From the NCBI GenBank assembly GCA_035626235.1, contig DASPOB010000057.1, positions 1 through 8,322 of the forward strand: 8,322 nucleotides of DNA, read 5' to 3'. Shown here one piece after another: positions 1-5,486 of this stretch; the first letter of the stretch is position 1, and each line of letters opens with the position of its first letter. The notes under the pieces are model-generated. The model was not told the origin of the DNA, made no database searches, and saw only the letters and a list, made by a program, of their open reading frames with translations. A program made the position numbers and the translations under genes. The stretch is from DATFYP01 sp035626235 (lineage in GTDB: Archaea > Thermoproteota > Nitrososphaeria > Nitrososphaerales > Gagatemarchaeaceae).

Positions 1-1
1 C

Positions 2-253
2 CTGTGGCTGGCCAGAGACGTCGACAGCGGGGAGATCCTGGTCTTCCACGGTTCGCCGACCGGGTCGGCCGAGGACGGCGCCCGCTTCCTGGCGGCGGTG
101 GGCTCGTTGTGCTCGAACAGACCGGTGGCCCGGCTGGGAGAAGGGGCGAACGAGCCGCGAGGCTTGCTGAACCTCGACCTCTACTTCCAGCGTCAACCCG
201 CGCCTTCGTTCATTGACCGGATCGGACGGATCTTCCGGGGAAGCGCGTCGTAG
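2..253 (+). CDS. IS6-like DDE transposase relative, C-terminal part (5' end outside window)
   Basis: The open frame enters from the left edge and ends at TAG 251-253, giving 83 residues. It begins LWLARDVDSGEIL and continues with a stretch ending RFLAAVGSLCSNRP. This resembles the DDE core of archaeal IS6-type transposases (W-x-A-x-D-V-D-T-G-E-I-L, then a helix ending in CxNRP). The first catalytic Asp appears to be kept in ARDVD. Where active relatives have a VDxGPWY-like second Asp this protein reads LGEGANEP, and no clear third acidic residue precedes the final FIDRIGRIF segment. It therefore looks degenerate or domesticated. No terminal inverted repeat follows the stop; the next recognisable sequence is the palindrome at 267-290. 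The family call rests on motif memory alone, and an unrelated hypothetical protein is possible. Confidence 0.5.
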   Translation: MWLARDVDSGEILVFHGSPTGSAEDGARFLAAVGSLCSNRPVARLGEGANEPRGLLNLDLYFQRQPAPSFIDRIGRIFRGSAS

Positions 254-266
254 CTCGGTTCGGAAT

Positions 267-290
267 GTCGACCTTGATATCAACATCGAC
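267..290. promoter_or_regulatory. Palindrome with TTGATATCAA core (copy 1)
   Basis: TTGATATCAA at 274-283 is flanked by GTCGA (267-271) and TCGAC (286-290). The 24-base site is an inverted repeat broken only at two base pairs. It starts 13 bases after the transposase-like stop and lies about 90 bases past the 3' end of the minus-strand cyclase gene. Unlike the other copies it precedes no obvious gene. A 32-codon frame starts at ATG 291 but is not convincing. The same core recurs at 3495-3522 and 6915-6936. Confidence 0.55.
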
Positions 291-380
291 ATGCAAATGA
301 TGTTCCAAGGATTCCCACTGTTTATGCAGGTTCCACTCAGGCGGTCAGCTATGCCAGGATCCCCTAAGAAGCAGCTTTGG

Positions 381-2312
381 CTAGTCTAATCCGAGCCTCT
401 TCAGGAAGTCAACGTACCTTGGGTCCGTGCGGACCCCGTCAAGGTTGACGTCTGTCTTGATCGAGAGAAGAGAGTCTTCCTTATCAGAGTACGAGCGTTC
501 CAGCCACTCGAATCCCTTGTCACTCTCTCCAAGGTAGAAGTGCATGCTGGCCACGGATTCGGCGTCCCAGCCGGCATCCTGATACCGAGCTTCAACCTCA
601 TGCAAGAGTCGCTTGACAGTTTGCTTGTCGCCATGAAACCAGGCGGCGGAAAGGTCATGGCTCACCCTCGCAAGGGGGAGAGGGAATGCCACCTTGAGCA
701 TCTCCTGGTTCGCCATGGCTTCGCGCTCCATGTCGTCATACATCTTCAGAAATCCGTATGTAGCTGACAACCACCCATGCGCGTAGCCAAGTCCCAGGTC
801 CAAGGACTTCTTGCATGGATCTATTGCCTTGGCGTATTCTCTCTTCGTGATGAAGTACTGCCCAAGGTTTAGATTGATTTGAGGCGAAAGAGGGTCGAGC
901 TCCAACGCCTTCTCGACCTGCTCGAGAGCCTCGTCCCATCTCGTTTGTGAGAGCAGGACCAGGTGGTACCACTGATGCGCCGTGGCATAGCTTGGCTTCA
1001 ACTCGATTGCTCTCTTGAACTCGGCTTCCGCCTCCCGGAGGTTGTATTCGGTCCTCAGAGCCAACCCCTTCGTTGCGTGCGCCTCGGCCAGCCCAGGGTC
1101 GAGCTCAAGCGCTCTTGACGACATGCTCTTGGCTTTCTCGAGATTCTCCTGAAGGTCTAGGCTCCAGTTGTTGCGCAGGATCAGGCAGCAGTCCGCTTCC
1201 CCCACGTAGCCTAGAGCGAAAGTCGGGTCTTCGTGTACGGCAAGTCCGAAGTACTCCAGCGCCTTCTTGACGTCGTCTGGCATCCTCCTGTTCCACAGAT
1301 GCCTTCCCTTGAGATAGAGGGAGTAGGCTTCCGTGCTTTCGGTCGGCTTCCTCTCAATTCGCTCTCTTTCACGCGGCAGAATCTCGACCCGAAGGGCGTC
1401 CGCCACCTGTTTCGCCACGTCGCTCTGGACGGCGAACACATCGTCCAGGTTCCTGTCATAGTTCTGGGCCCAGACGTGCCTGTCCCCGGCCACGTCGATT
1501 AGCTGCGCCGTGACCCGGATTTTGTTTCCGGCTTTCTTGAAGCTCCCCTCCAGGATCGAACCGACGCCAAGCTCTTTTCCTATCTCCCCCAGCCTCTTGG
1601 CCGCCCCCTTGTAGACCATGGCCGAGGTTCTAGAAATGACGCTGAGACCGCTGATGCCTGAAACGGTGGTGATTATTTCATCGGTGATTCCGTCCGCAAA
1701 ATACTCGTCGCTCGGATCGGGGCTCATGTTGGCGAAGGGCAAGATGGCTATCCGGTTCGCAGGGTATGTGTCGGTCTCTGTCGCGCCTGACCTTTCCCAG
1801 GGCATGACGACTTTGTACGCCTCGACGGGCGTGGTGACGTTCTTTAGAGCCTTCTCTCCGAGAGAAACGAACGGCAAGTCAGACTTGTTCCTCACCTGCT
1901 CGTAGACTTGGCTTGTTACACAGACTCCCCCTTGCTCGGCGAGGCCTTCGACCCTGGAGGCTATGTTGACCGTATCCCCGAGGATGTCGTTTCCGCTTGC
2001 CACCACGTCCCCCACATGGATTCCGATTCGAAGCAGTAGAAGTTCGCCCCTGGCGACCTTTCTGTCGTGCATCATCTGCTGGACGGCTACGGCGCAGAGG
2101 ACGGCGTCCAGTGCGCTTTGGAATTCAATCAGGAAAGCGTCGCCCATGGTCTTGATTTCGCGCCCGCCGTGGCTAGCGAAGAGCGGACGGAGGAGACTTC
2201 GATTCCTCTCCAGCGCCTGAAGAGTGGAAGACTCGTCCCTCTGAGCAAGAGAGGTGTATCCCACGATGTCGGTGAACATTACCGCTGCGAGTCTGCGCTC
2301 GCCGTTTGACAA
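381..2312 (-). CDS. Class IIIb adenylate cyclase with FlgO/TolB-like domain and TPR repeats
   Basis: Predicted to make cAMP from ATP in the cytoplasm, with C-terminal repeats for protein contacts. Residues about 5-170 are a class III cyclase domain. FTDIVGYT carries the first metal Asp (D15), IKTMGDAF carries the adenine-contact Lys (K54) and second metal Asp (D58), and LGDTVNIASR supplies the class IIIb Thr (T114) and the transition-state Asn and Arg (N116, R120). The active site looks complete. Residues about 187-315 (RIAILPFANMSPD to VADALRV) match the FlgO/TolB-N-like module typical of bacterial cyclase-TPR proteins, followed by TPR-like repeats to about 600. I chose TTG 2312 because the product then begins SNGERRLAAVMFTD, like family N-termini, and a TATA-like CGATAAATC lies upstream at 2345-2353. 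An in-frame TTG at 2369 would add 19 residues. The gene follows the M29-like gene closely, so they may form an operon. The architecture is mainly bacterial, which suggests horizontal transfer. Confidence 0.88.
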   Translation of the reverse strand: MSNGERRLAAVMFTDIVGYTSLAQRDESSTLQALERNRSLLRPLFASHGGREIKTMGDAFLIEFQSALDAVLCAVAVQQMMHDRKVARGELLLLRIGIHVGDVVASGNDILGDTVNIASRVEGLAEQGGVCVTSQVYEQVRNKSDLPFVSLGEKALKNVTTPVEAYKVVMPWERSGATETDTYPANRIAILPFANMSPDPSDEYFADGITDEIITTVSGISGLSVISRTSAMVYKGAAKRLGEIGKELGVGSILEGSFKKAGNKIRVTAQLIDVAGDRHVWAQNYDRNLDDVFAVQSDVAKQVADALRVEILPRERERIERKPTESTEAYSLYLKGRHLWNRRMPDDVKKALEYFGLAVHEDPTFALGYVGEADCCLILRNNWSLDLQENLEKAKSMSSRALELDPGLAEAHATKGLALRTEYNLREAEAEFKRAIELKPSYATAHQWYHLVLLSQTRWDEALEQVEKALELDPLSPQINLNLGQYFITKREYAKAIDPCKKSLDLGLGYAHGWLSATYGFLKMYDDMEREAMANQEMLKVAFPLPLARVSHDLSAAWFHGDKQTVKRLLHEVEARYQDAGWDAESVASMHFYLGESDKGFEWLERSYSDKEDSLLSIKTDVNLDGVRTDPRYVDFLKRLGLD

Positions 2313-2344
2313 ATGGACCCCTTCAGCGGATGCGTTGGCCCGAT

Positions 2345-2353
2345 GATTTATCG
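2345..2353 (-). promoter_or_regulatory. Possible TATA box for the cyclase gene
   Basis: The minus strand reads CGATAAATC. Its centre is about 37 bases from the chosen TTG start at 2312, so a transcript would have a leader of roughly 10 bases. If translation starts at TTG 2369 this site lies inside the gene and cannot be its promoter. Transcription from the upstream M29-like gene is also possible. Confidence 0.3.
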
Positions 2354-2396
2354 GTTTACCGAGTGCCAAGCGGTTCTGACGGGCGTCGCGGCCCGG

Positions 2397-3458
2397 CTAG
2401 AGGAGCTTCCCTTCGCGGACGACGACTTTCCCGCCGACCGAGAGGGTTCCCTTCCTCACTATCCCCGCGATGCCAGCGGCGACGGTGATGGACCCTTCGG
2501 GGAAGCGGTCCTGCGCGTAGCCGAACTTCATGTGAGGGTTGAGCCCGATCAGGATGTAGGCTGGCATCCTCGACTTCTCCGGGAGGACCCCCTCCAGCGC
2601 CTTCAGCACCTTCGGGCTCTTCTTCGAGCTCCAACGCACGAACTTCCCTGACCGGAAGGTCAGCTCCGCGTCCTCGAGCAACCCGAACCTGGTGATCGAC
2701 TGCGAGAGCTTGACGGTTCCGCTGACCGACCCGGGTTCAAGGTCCTTTGATACATACCCGGCCGGGACGTAGCTCATGTTGTCGCCGCTGGCCAGGTCCT
2801 CTTCGCCCGTGATAGCATCCTGAATCTCGAGCCCTCCCTTGAGCCTGGCCGTCAGCTCCGAGTCGTCCGTGGACAGTGTGATCTTCGCGCCGTCCTTCAG
2901 GTGTTCGGCGATCTTCTTGGCCTTGGCGTGGATCTTGTTGAAGTCGGCCAGGGCAGCGTTCAGCTGGTGCAGGACGATTTCGTCCCTGTCCTTGCCCAGC
3001 AGCCTGGCTATGTCGTTCCCGATGTAACCGGTAGTCAGTCGGGCCCCCCTGAGGCGGCTCTTCTTCGCGGCCTCGTACCAAGAGCCGTTGTAGCTGGTCG
3101 AGTCGATGAACTCCTGGCGGGTGATCTTCGGGTAGTACCCCGCGAGCGGCGGACCTGGGATGAACAGGTACGCGTCGGAGTTGGACAGCAGGCCGTACTC
3201 GTGCTTCCCCATCTTGCCCAGAGCCTTCTTGGAGCCAAGCCTCACCCCCCTGACGTAGTTCCTCTCGTCCTCGAGGGTGACGAGGGGGAAAGCGCCGAGC
3301 CTCTTGGCCTCAAGGGCCGCCTCGGCCGCGAACGGAACCCCCGAGGTCCAAGTCTCGATTGTCAGGGTCTCGCCCGGCTTGAGCCGGAGAGTTTCCTTGA
3401 GGACCTTCTTCGCTACCTTGGTGTACGCTTCCAGAACCTGCGCTCGCTTCGATGGCAC
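2397..3458 (-). CDS. M29 (aminopeptidase T-like) family protein, metal ligands apparently replaced
   Basis: The 353-residue product has the general plan of peptidase family M29 / COG2309 (leucyl aminopeptidase, aminopeptidase T). It has an N-terminal segment TKVAKKVLKETLRLKPGETL, a central GDNMSYVPAGYVS block, an EPGSVSGTV strand, an IGLNPH block and a C-terminal EGSITVAAGI strand. Length fits, as family members are usually about 350-410 residues. Active relatives carry a metal-binding Glu in a P-x-G-E-V-F block, another Glu before GIGxNP and a His in a G-T-x-H-x-A-x-G block. Here these positions seem to be Tyr235, a hydrophobic residue near 303 and Thr325. The protein may therefore keep the fold without metalloaminopeptidase activity, or use other ligands. 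The start is GTG 3458, 26 bases from the centre of a TATA-like CAAATAG and just below the palindrome at 3495-3522. The cyclase gene follows on the same strand. Confidence 0.72.
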   Translation of the reverse strand: MPSKRAQVLEAYTKVAKKVLKETLRLKPGETLTIETWTSGVPFAAEAALEAKRLGAFPLVTLEDERNYVRGVRLGSKKALGKMGKHEYGLLSNSDAYLFIPGPPLAGYYPKITRQEFIDSTSYNGSWYEAAKKSRLRGARLTTGYIGNDIARLLGKDRDEIVLHQLNAALADFNKIHAKAKKIAEHLKDGAKITLSTDDSELTARLKGGLEIQDAITGEEDLASGDNMSYVPAGYVSKDLEPGSVSGTVKLSQSITRFGLLEDAELTFRSGKFVRWSSKKSPKVLKALEGVLPEKSRMPAYILIGLNPHMKFGYAQDRFPEGSITVAAGIAGIVRKGTLSVGGKVVVREGKLL

Positions 3459-3480
3459 GATGGTAGCTCTCCGCGCGCCC

Positions 3481-3487
3481 CTATTTG
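3481..3487 (-). promoter_or_regulatory. TATA-like box for the M29-like gene
   Basis: The minus strand reads CAAATAG, centred 26 bases upstream of GTG 3458. That is the usual archaeal TATA distance to the transcription start and implies a leaderless mRNA. The palindrome at 3495-3522 ends 7 bases upstream, where a bound regulator could touch TFB/TBP. Confidence 0.45.
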
Positions 3488-3494
3488 GAAGTCG

Positions 3495-3522
3495 CTATCT
3501 ATGTTGATATCAACGTAGATAG
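3495..3522. promoter_or_regulatory. 28-base palindrome with GTTGATATCAAC core (copy 2), probable operator
   Basis: CTATCTA (3495-3501) and TAGATAG (3516-3522) enclose the perfect core GTTGATATCAAC (3503-3514). Over 28 bases only one pair (3502/3515) breaks the symmetry, making this the best copy in the window. It lies between the 3' end of the coiled-coil protein gene (3578) and the start of the M29-like gene (3458), immediately upstream of the latter's TATA-like box. It fits a dimeric regulator binding two full turns of DNA. The regulator is not known from the sequence. Confidence 0.7.
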
Positions 3523-3577
3523 TTCCCCGGACGACCAGTCGATGGTTGCCCCGCGTTGGCGTCTCCTAGTCGACGGC

Positions 3578-4609
3578 TCATCCGTTGCAGAACCCGACGG
3601 CCGACTCGCAGGTGATCCAAGCGTAGTCGAACCCCCCGACCGAGACCGCGTAGCTGCTTATCGGGGTCGGGATGTAGGGACCGGAGGTGGGCCAGTAGAG
3701 GGAGCGGAAGTCCGACGCGTTCACCCGAGAGGGACTGTAGCCCACCGCCAACGGAAGGCTCCAGTCGCCGGTGGGGGCAAGATAGTCGTAGAACCCGGTG
3801 GAGTTCTTCAACGCGGTGACTTGGTACACGACCGTGAAATATCCGAGTCCTGGGGCCAGGTCGACTTCGTCCGGCCTGGCGACGGTCCAGAAGGAGTGCG
3901 TTCCGGAGTAGGTGAAAAACCCCTTTGCGCTGTAGTTTTCGTTGAAGATGGTCAGCGAGAAGTTGCAGGAGGCCCAGGCAGGGTGGAGCGACCTGAGTTG
4001 CGACGCGAGGACTTGGTACACCGTCGAGTTCTGGGCCCAGGCGGTCTCGTAGGTTACGCAGACCGTGGCCGAAGTGCCGGGATTCAGGACGAGAACCGGC
4101 TCGACCCAGGTGCCGTTCGCACCCACGTATCCTTCGGGCGCCTGGGAAGTGCCCGAGCACTCCACGAGGGCCAGTTGAAGGTTGGACACCTCGTATTCGA
4201 CCGACCCTATCTGCTGCGAGAGCGAGGACGAGTTCGAACCGTTGAGCCAGGACTGCAGCGTTGACACCTGCGACTCTAGGTTCCCCAGGGTCATCTTCTG
4301 TCCTGCCGCGCTGGAATTCAACTGGGCGACGGCCGCGCGGAGCGCAGTCAACCGGGAAGAGATGGAAGCCATGGAGATGTTCGCCTGGGCGGCCCTTGCG
4401 GAAGAGCTCGAGTTGAGTTCACCGACGGCAGTCCCGAGTGCGCCGAGTTGCGTCTCGATGGTGGCTAATTCCTGGTTCGAGTCGTCGAGCTGCGCCTTCG
4501 TCTGGCTCACCGCCGACTGCCAGGCGTAGTAGTTAGCCGACGATACGATCAGTGCTGCGACGATGATTGCCGCGGCTACAAGCAAGGAGTTGCGCGACCC
4601 TCTGTCCAT
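3578..4609 (-). CDS. Membrane-anchored coiled-coil surface protein of unknown function
   Basis: I do not recognise the family. With ATG 4609 the 343-residue product starts MDRGSRNS followed by a single hydrophobic helix (about residues 8-28, LLVAAAIIVAALIV), an uncleaved anchor or signal peptide. Residues about 35-150 form an Ala/Leu/Gln/Ser-rich coiled coil (TKAQLDDSNQELATIETQLG and similar repeats). A C-terminal half rich in Tyr, Thr, Val and Ser is probably an extracellular beta domain. Many N-x-S/T sequons (NSS, NGS, NGT, NST, NFS, NYS, NAS) and four or more Cys residues suit a glycosylated outer-surface protein. The open frame extends to an ATG at 4738, but that extension reads through the palindrome half-site and a TATA-like box. 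The box (minus-strand ATATCTAA, 4632-4639) is centred 26 bases before ATG 4609, which decided the start. ATG 4624 is an alternative. Confidence 0.75.
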   Translation of the reverse strand: MDRGSRNSLLVAAAIIVAALIVSSANYYAWQSAVSQTKAQLDDSNQELATIETQLGALGTAVGELNSSSSARAAQANISMASISSRLTALRAAVAQLNSSAAGQKMTLGNLESQVSTLQSWLNGSNSSSLSQQIGSVEYEVSNLQLALVECSGTSQAPEGYVGANGTWVEPVLVLNPGTSATVCVTYETAWAQNSTVYQVLASQLRSLHPAWASCNFSLTIFNENYSAKGFFTYSGTHSFWTVARPDEVDLAPGLGYFTVVYQVTALKNSTGFYDYLAPTGDWSLPLAVGYSPSRVNASDFRSLYWPTSGPYIPTPISSYAVSVGGFDYAWITCESAVGFCNG

Positions 4610-4631
4610 GCACAGGGATGGCATCTTGGCG

Positions 4632-4639
4632 TTAGATAT
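4632..4639 (-). promoter_or_regulatory. TATA-like box for the coiled-coil protein gene
   Basis: The minus strand reads ATATCTAA inside GATATCTAAC. Its centre is about 26 bases upstream of ATG 4609, predicting a leaderless transcript and supporting the short start over ATG 4738. Confidence 0.4.
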
Positions 4640-4703
4640 CGGTTGTTGGGGGCCCGTTCGAATTCGACAGACCTGGCCCGGGGTCACTTGGAGTCCCCCA
4701 TCC

Positions 4704-4727
4704 ACGTCGGTATCGACGTTGACTCCG
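4704..4727. promoter_or_regulatory. Half-site of the GTTGAT/ATCAAC palindrome (divergent, copy 4)
   Basis: The minus strand reads GTCAACGTCGATACC, close to the right half of the other copies (ATCAACGGCGATAT at 6926-6939). The left half is poorly kept (GACGGA instead of GTTGAT). It lies between the divergent coiled-coil protein gene and the small ORF pair. Its centre is about 56 bases from ATG 4780, comparable with the 50 and 38 bases seen at the M29-like and C2H2 genes. Confidence 0.35.
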
Positions 4728-4750
4728 TCACGGGACAAGGACGCACGCCG

Positions 4751-4757
4751 CTTAATG
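4751..4757 (+). promoter_or_regulatory. TATA-like box for the small ORF pair
   Basis: CTTAATG is centred 26 bases upstream of ATG 4780, again predicting a leaderless transcript. It is a weak match on its own; its spacing and the half-site upstream are the support. Confidence 0.35.
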
Positions 4758-4779
4758 GGCGGCCGTCAATCAGCATCTG

Positions 4780-4935
4780 ATGGCTTCTTTGAAGAGTCTC
4801 GACAGGCCGCTGTCAAAGGAGGAGCGGAGGAAGTTAGACGAGCTCCTGCGCAATGACCGCCTCTTCGAGAAGATGTTCGACCGGGCCATCAGGGGCAGAA
4901 TGAAGGCTGGTAACAAATCAAGAAAGCCTGAGTGA
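4780..4935 (+). CDS. Small charged protein, 51 residues, unknown function
   Basis: This short frame runs from ATG 4780 to TGA 4933-4935. The product is highly charged and probably helical: MASLKSLDRPLSKEERRKLD begins it, a segment LRNDRLFEKMFDRAIRGRM follows, and it ends in a basic tail. Amphipathic Glu/Arg/Leu spacing and coding-like third positions argue that it is real. A TATA-like CTTAATG sits 26 bases upstream of the ATG. The frame overlaps the next one (4907-5080) by 29 bases in the +1 relation. The two could be a translationally coupled pair of small genes, or one protein of about 100 residues split by a +1 shift or an indel. Small charged pairs like this include toxin-antitoxin and DNA-binding modules, but I recognise no family. 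Confidence 0.55.
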   Translation: MASLKSLDRPLSKEERRKLDELLRNDRLFEKMFDRAIRGRMKAGNKSRKPE

Positions 4936-5080
4936 ACTCCTCGAAAGACTCGACAGGGGCCTTAAGAGGCGTATCGCCGTCGACTCTGTCAGAGATCCCG
5001 AGATTCTCTTCGACGAGCTAGAGGACTTGAACTTGGTTCTCGAACTGAGGCAGAGTATTCGGGTCAGCACCAAGACATAG
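4907..5080 (+). CDS. Second small ORF, about 57 residues, +1 frame, no conventional start
   Basis: The open frame runs from just after an in-frame TGA at 4901-4903 to TAG 5078-5080. It encodes a coding-like, charged, helical sequence (SLSELLERLDRGLKRRIAVD, then DPEILFDELEDLNLVLELRQ). No ATG, GTG or TTG lies near its beginning; the first in-frame TTG is at 5027, too late for the helical region. I list CTG 4907 as the earliest near-start; AGGGG at 4891-4895 could serve as a ribosome binding site 11 bases upstream. Alternatively ribosomes shift +1 from the preceding ORF between 4904 and 4932, or an indel has split one gene. The product is acidic toward the C-terminus, antitoxin-like in character, but no family is recognised. 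Confidence 0.45.
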   Translation: MVTNQESLSELLERLDRGLKRRIAVDSVRDPEILFDELEDLNLVLELRQSIRVSTKT

Positions 5081-5158
5081 GGCCGTCCTTTCGATAAGGC
5101 CGGAAAACAGCCGCCCAAGCCGACGGTGATTTCCCCATCGAGCTGGTGGCCCGTTCAG

Positions 5159-5165
5159 CATAAAT
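5159..5165 (+). promoter_or_regulatory. TATA-like box upstream of the structured region
   Basis: CATAAAT fits an archaeal TATA box. A start about 26 bases downstream would fall near 5188, in front of the stem-loops at 5209-5414. No reading frame follows at that distance, so any transcript would be non-coding. Confidence 0.3.
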
Positions 5166-5176
5166 GACGCGGAAGA

Positions 5177-5414
5177 GGGGTGGTGTCACACCCCAACAAG
5201 TATGCATCCCGCGAAGGGTTTTGTTCGGGAGCGAATCGCGGCCAGTCAGAGATGGTGCGGCACAGAAGACGTGTCCCTGCAGGGTAACTGGTTGACCGAC
5301 GGGAAGACGCTCCCGGGCCATCACCATTCTTTGGTCCCGGGGGGCGTCGGGTTACCCTCAAGGATACACTATACGTTTGGAAGAAACCGGATTGCCGGTT
5401 CCCTCCGAAGGGAA
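5177..5414 (+). ncRNA. Candidate structured RNA with multiple stem-loops
   Basis: Stems seen directly: GGGGTG/CACCCC at 5177-5194; CCGCGA 5209-5214 with TCGCGG 5236-5241, enclosing TTCG-GGAG-CGAA (5224-5235); a long composite hairpin in which GGGTAAC 5282-5288 pairs GTTACCC 5351-5357, CCGACG 5296-5301 pairs CGTCGG 5345-5350, and CCCGGGCCA 5312-5320 pairs TGG-T-CCCGGG 5332-5341; AACCGG-ATTG-CCGGTT at 5385-5400; and TTCCC/GGGAA at 5399-5414. GTGT 5271-5274 and ACAC 5366-5369 may extend the long hairpin outward. I looked for RNase P, SRP, 5S rRNA and tRNA signatures and saw none. Strand is uncertain because the stems work on either; plus is favoured by the TATA-like box at 5159-5165. A remnant of a mobile element is the main alternative. 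Confidence 0.35.
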
Positions 5415-5454
5415 CTCGCCGCAACGCCGGGTTCGGGGCAAAATCAAGCTCTGG

Positions 5455-5483
5455 AGAAAATGGGGGCCGTCCTTGAAGGACGG
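5455..5483 (-). terminator. Stem-loop terminator-like element after the gene at 5487-6320
   Basis: A perfect inverted repeat, CCGTCCTT-G-AAGGACGG (5467-5483), begins 4 bases past the minus-strand stop codon. It is followed on the minus strand by CCCCCATTTTCT, giving a short T-tract at about 5455-5461. Archaeal termination depends mainly on T-tracts, so the hairpin may instead stabilise or process the 3' end. Confidence 0.45.
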
Positions 5484-5486
5484 GAT

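Larger units (their letters stand above)
5081..5486. other. 406-base intergenic region rich in inverted repeats
   Basis: No convincing gene lies here; the open frames crossing it lack coding character and mostly overlap the gene at 5487-6320. An 11-base direct repeat, GGGCCGTCCTT, sits at both edges (5080-5090 and 5464-5474), next to the stop codons of the two convergent neighbours. Between them are at least five stem-loops, annotated separately as a candidate RNA. Confidence 0.5.

Noticed and set aside
291..389. 32-codon frame MQMMFQGFPLFM... directly after palindrome copy 1
   Set aside because: It overlaps the cyclase 3' end, has no ribosome site, and its ATG abuts the palindrome with no TATA box at the right distance; probably chance.
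2901..3518. Plus-strand frame of 205 codons antisense to the M29-like gene
   Set aside because: Composition is that of a shadow frame, and the opposite strand encodes a recognisable family.
3485..4264. Plus-strand frame of 259 codons antisense to the coiled-coil protein gene
   Set aside because: It begins inside the palindrome, and its Gly/Arg/Val-rich product is typical of antisense frames in GC-rich DNA; the minus-strand product has a clear anchor, coiled coil and sequons.
4610..4738. N-terminal extension of the coiled-coil protein to ATG 4738
   Set aside because: The 43 extra residues are non-hydrophobic, precede a good anchor start, and cover the palindrome half-site and a TATA-like box placed exactly for ATG 4609.
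5261..5275. ACAGAAG motif suggesting RNase P RNA conserved region V
   Set aside because: The rest of that conserved block and the matching GAGGAAAG block are missing, and spacing does not fit.
5430..5445. GGGTTCGGGG resembling a tRNA T-loop
   Set aside because: No matching stem pairs around it, no acceptor, D or anticodon arm at tRNA distances.
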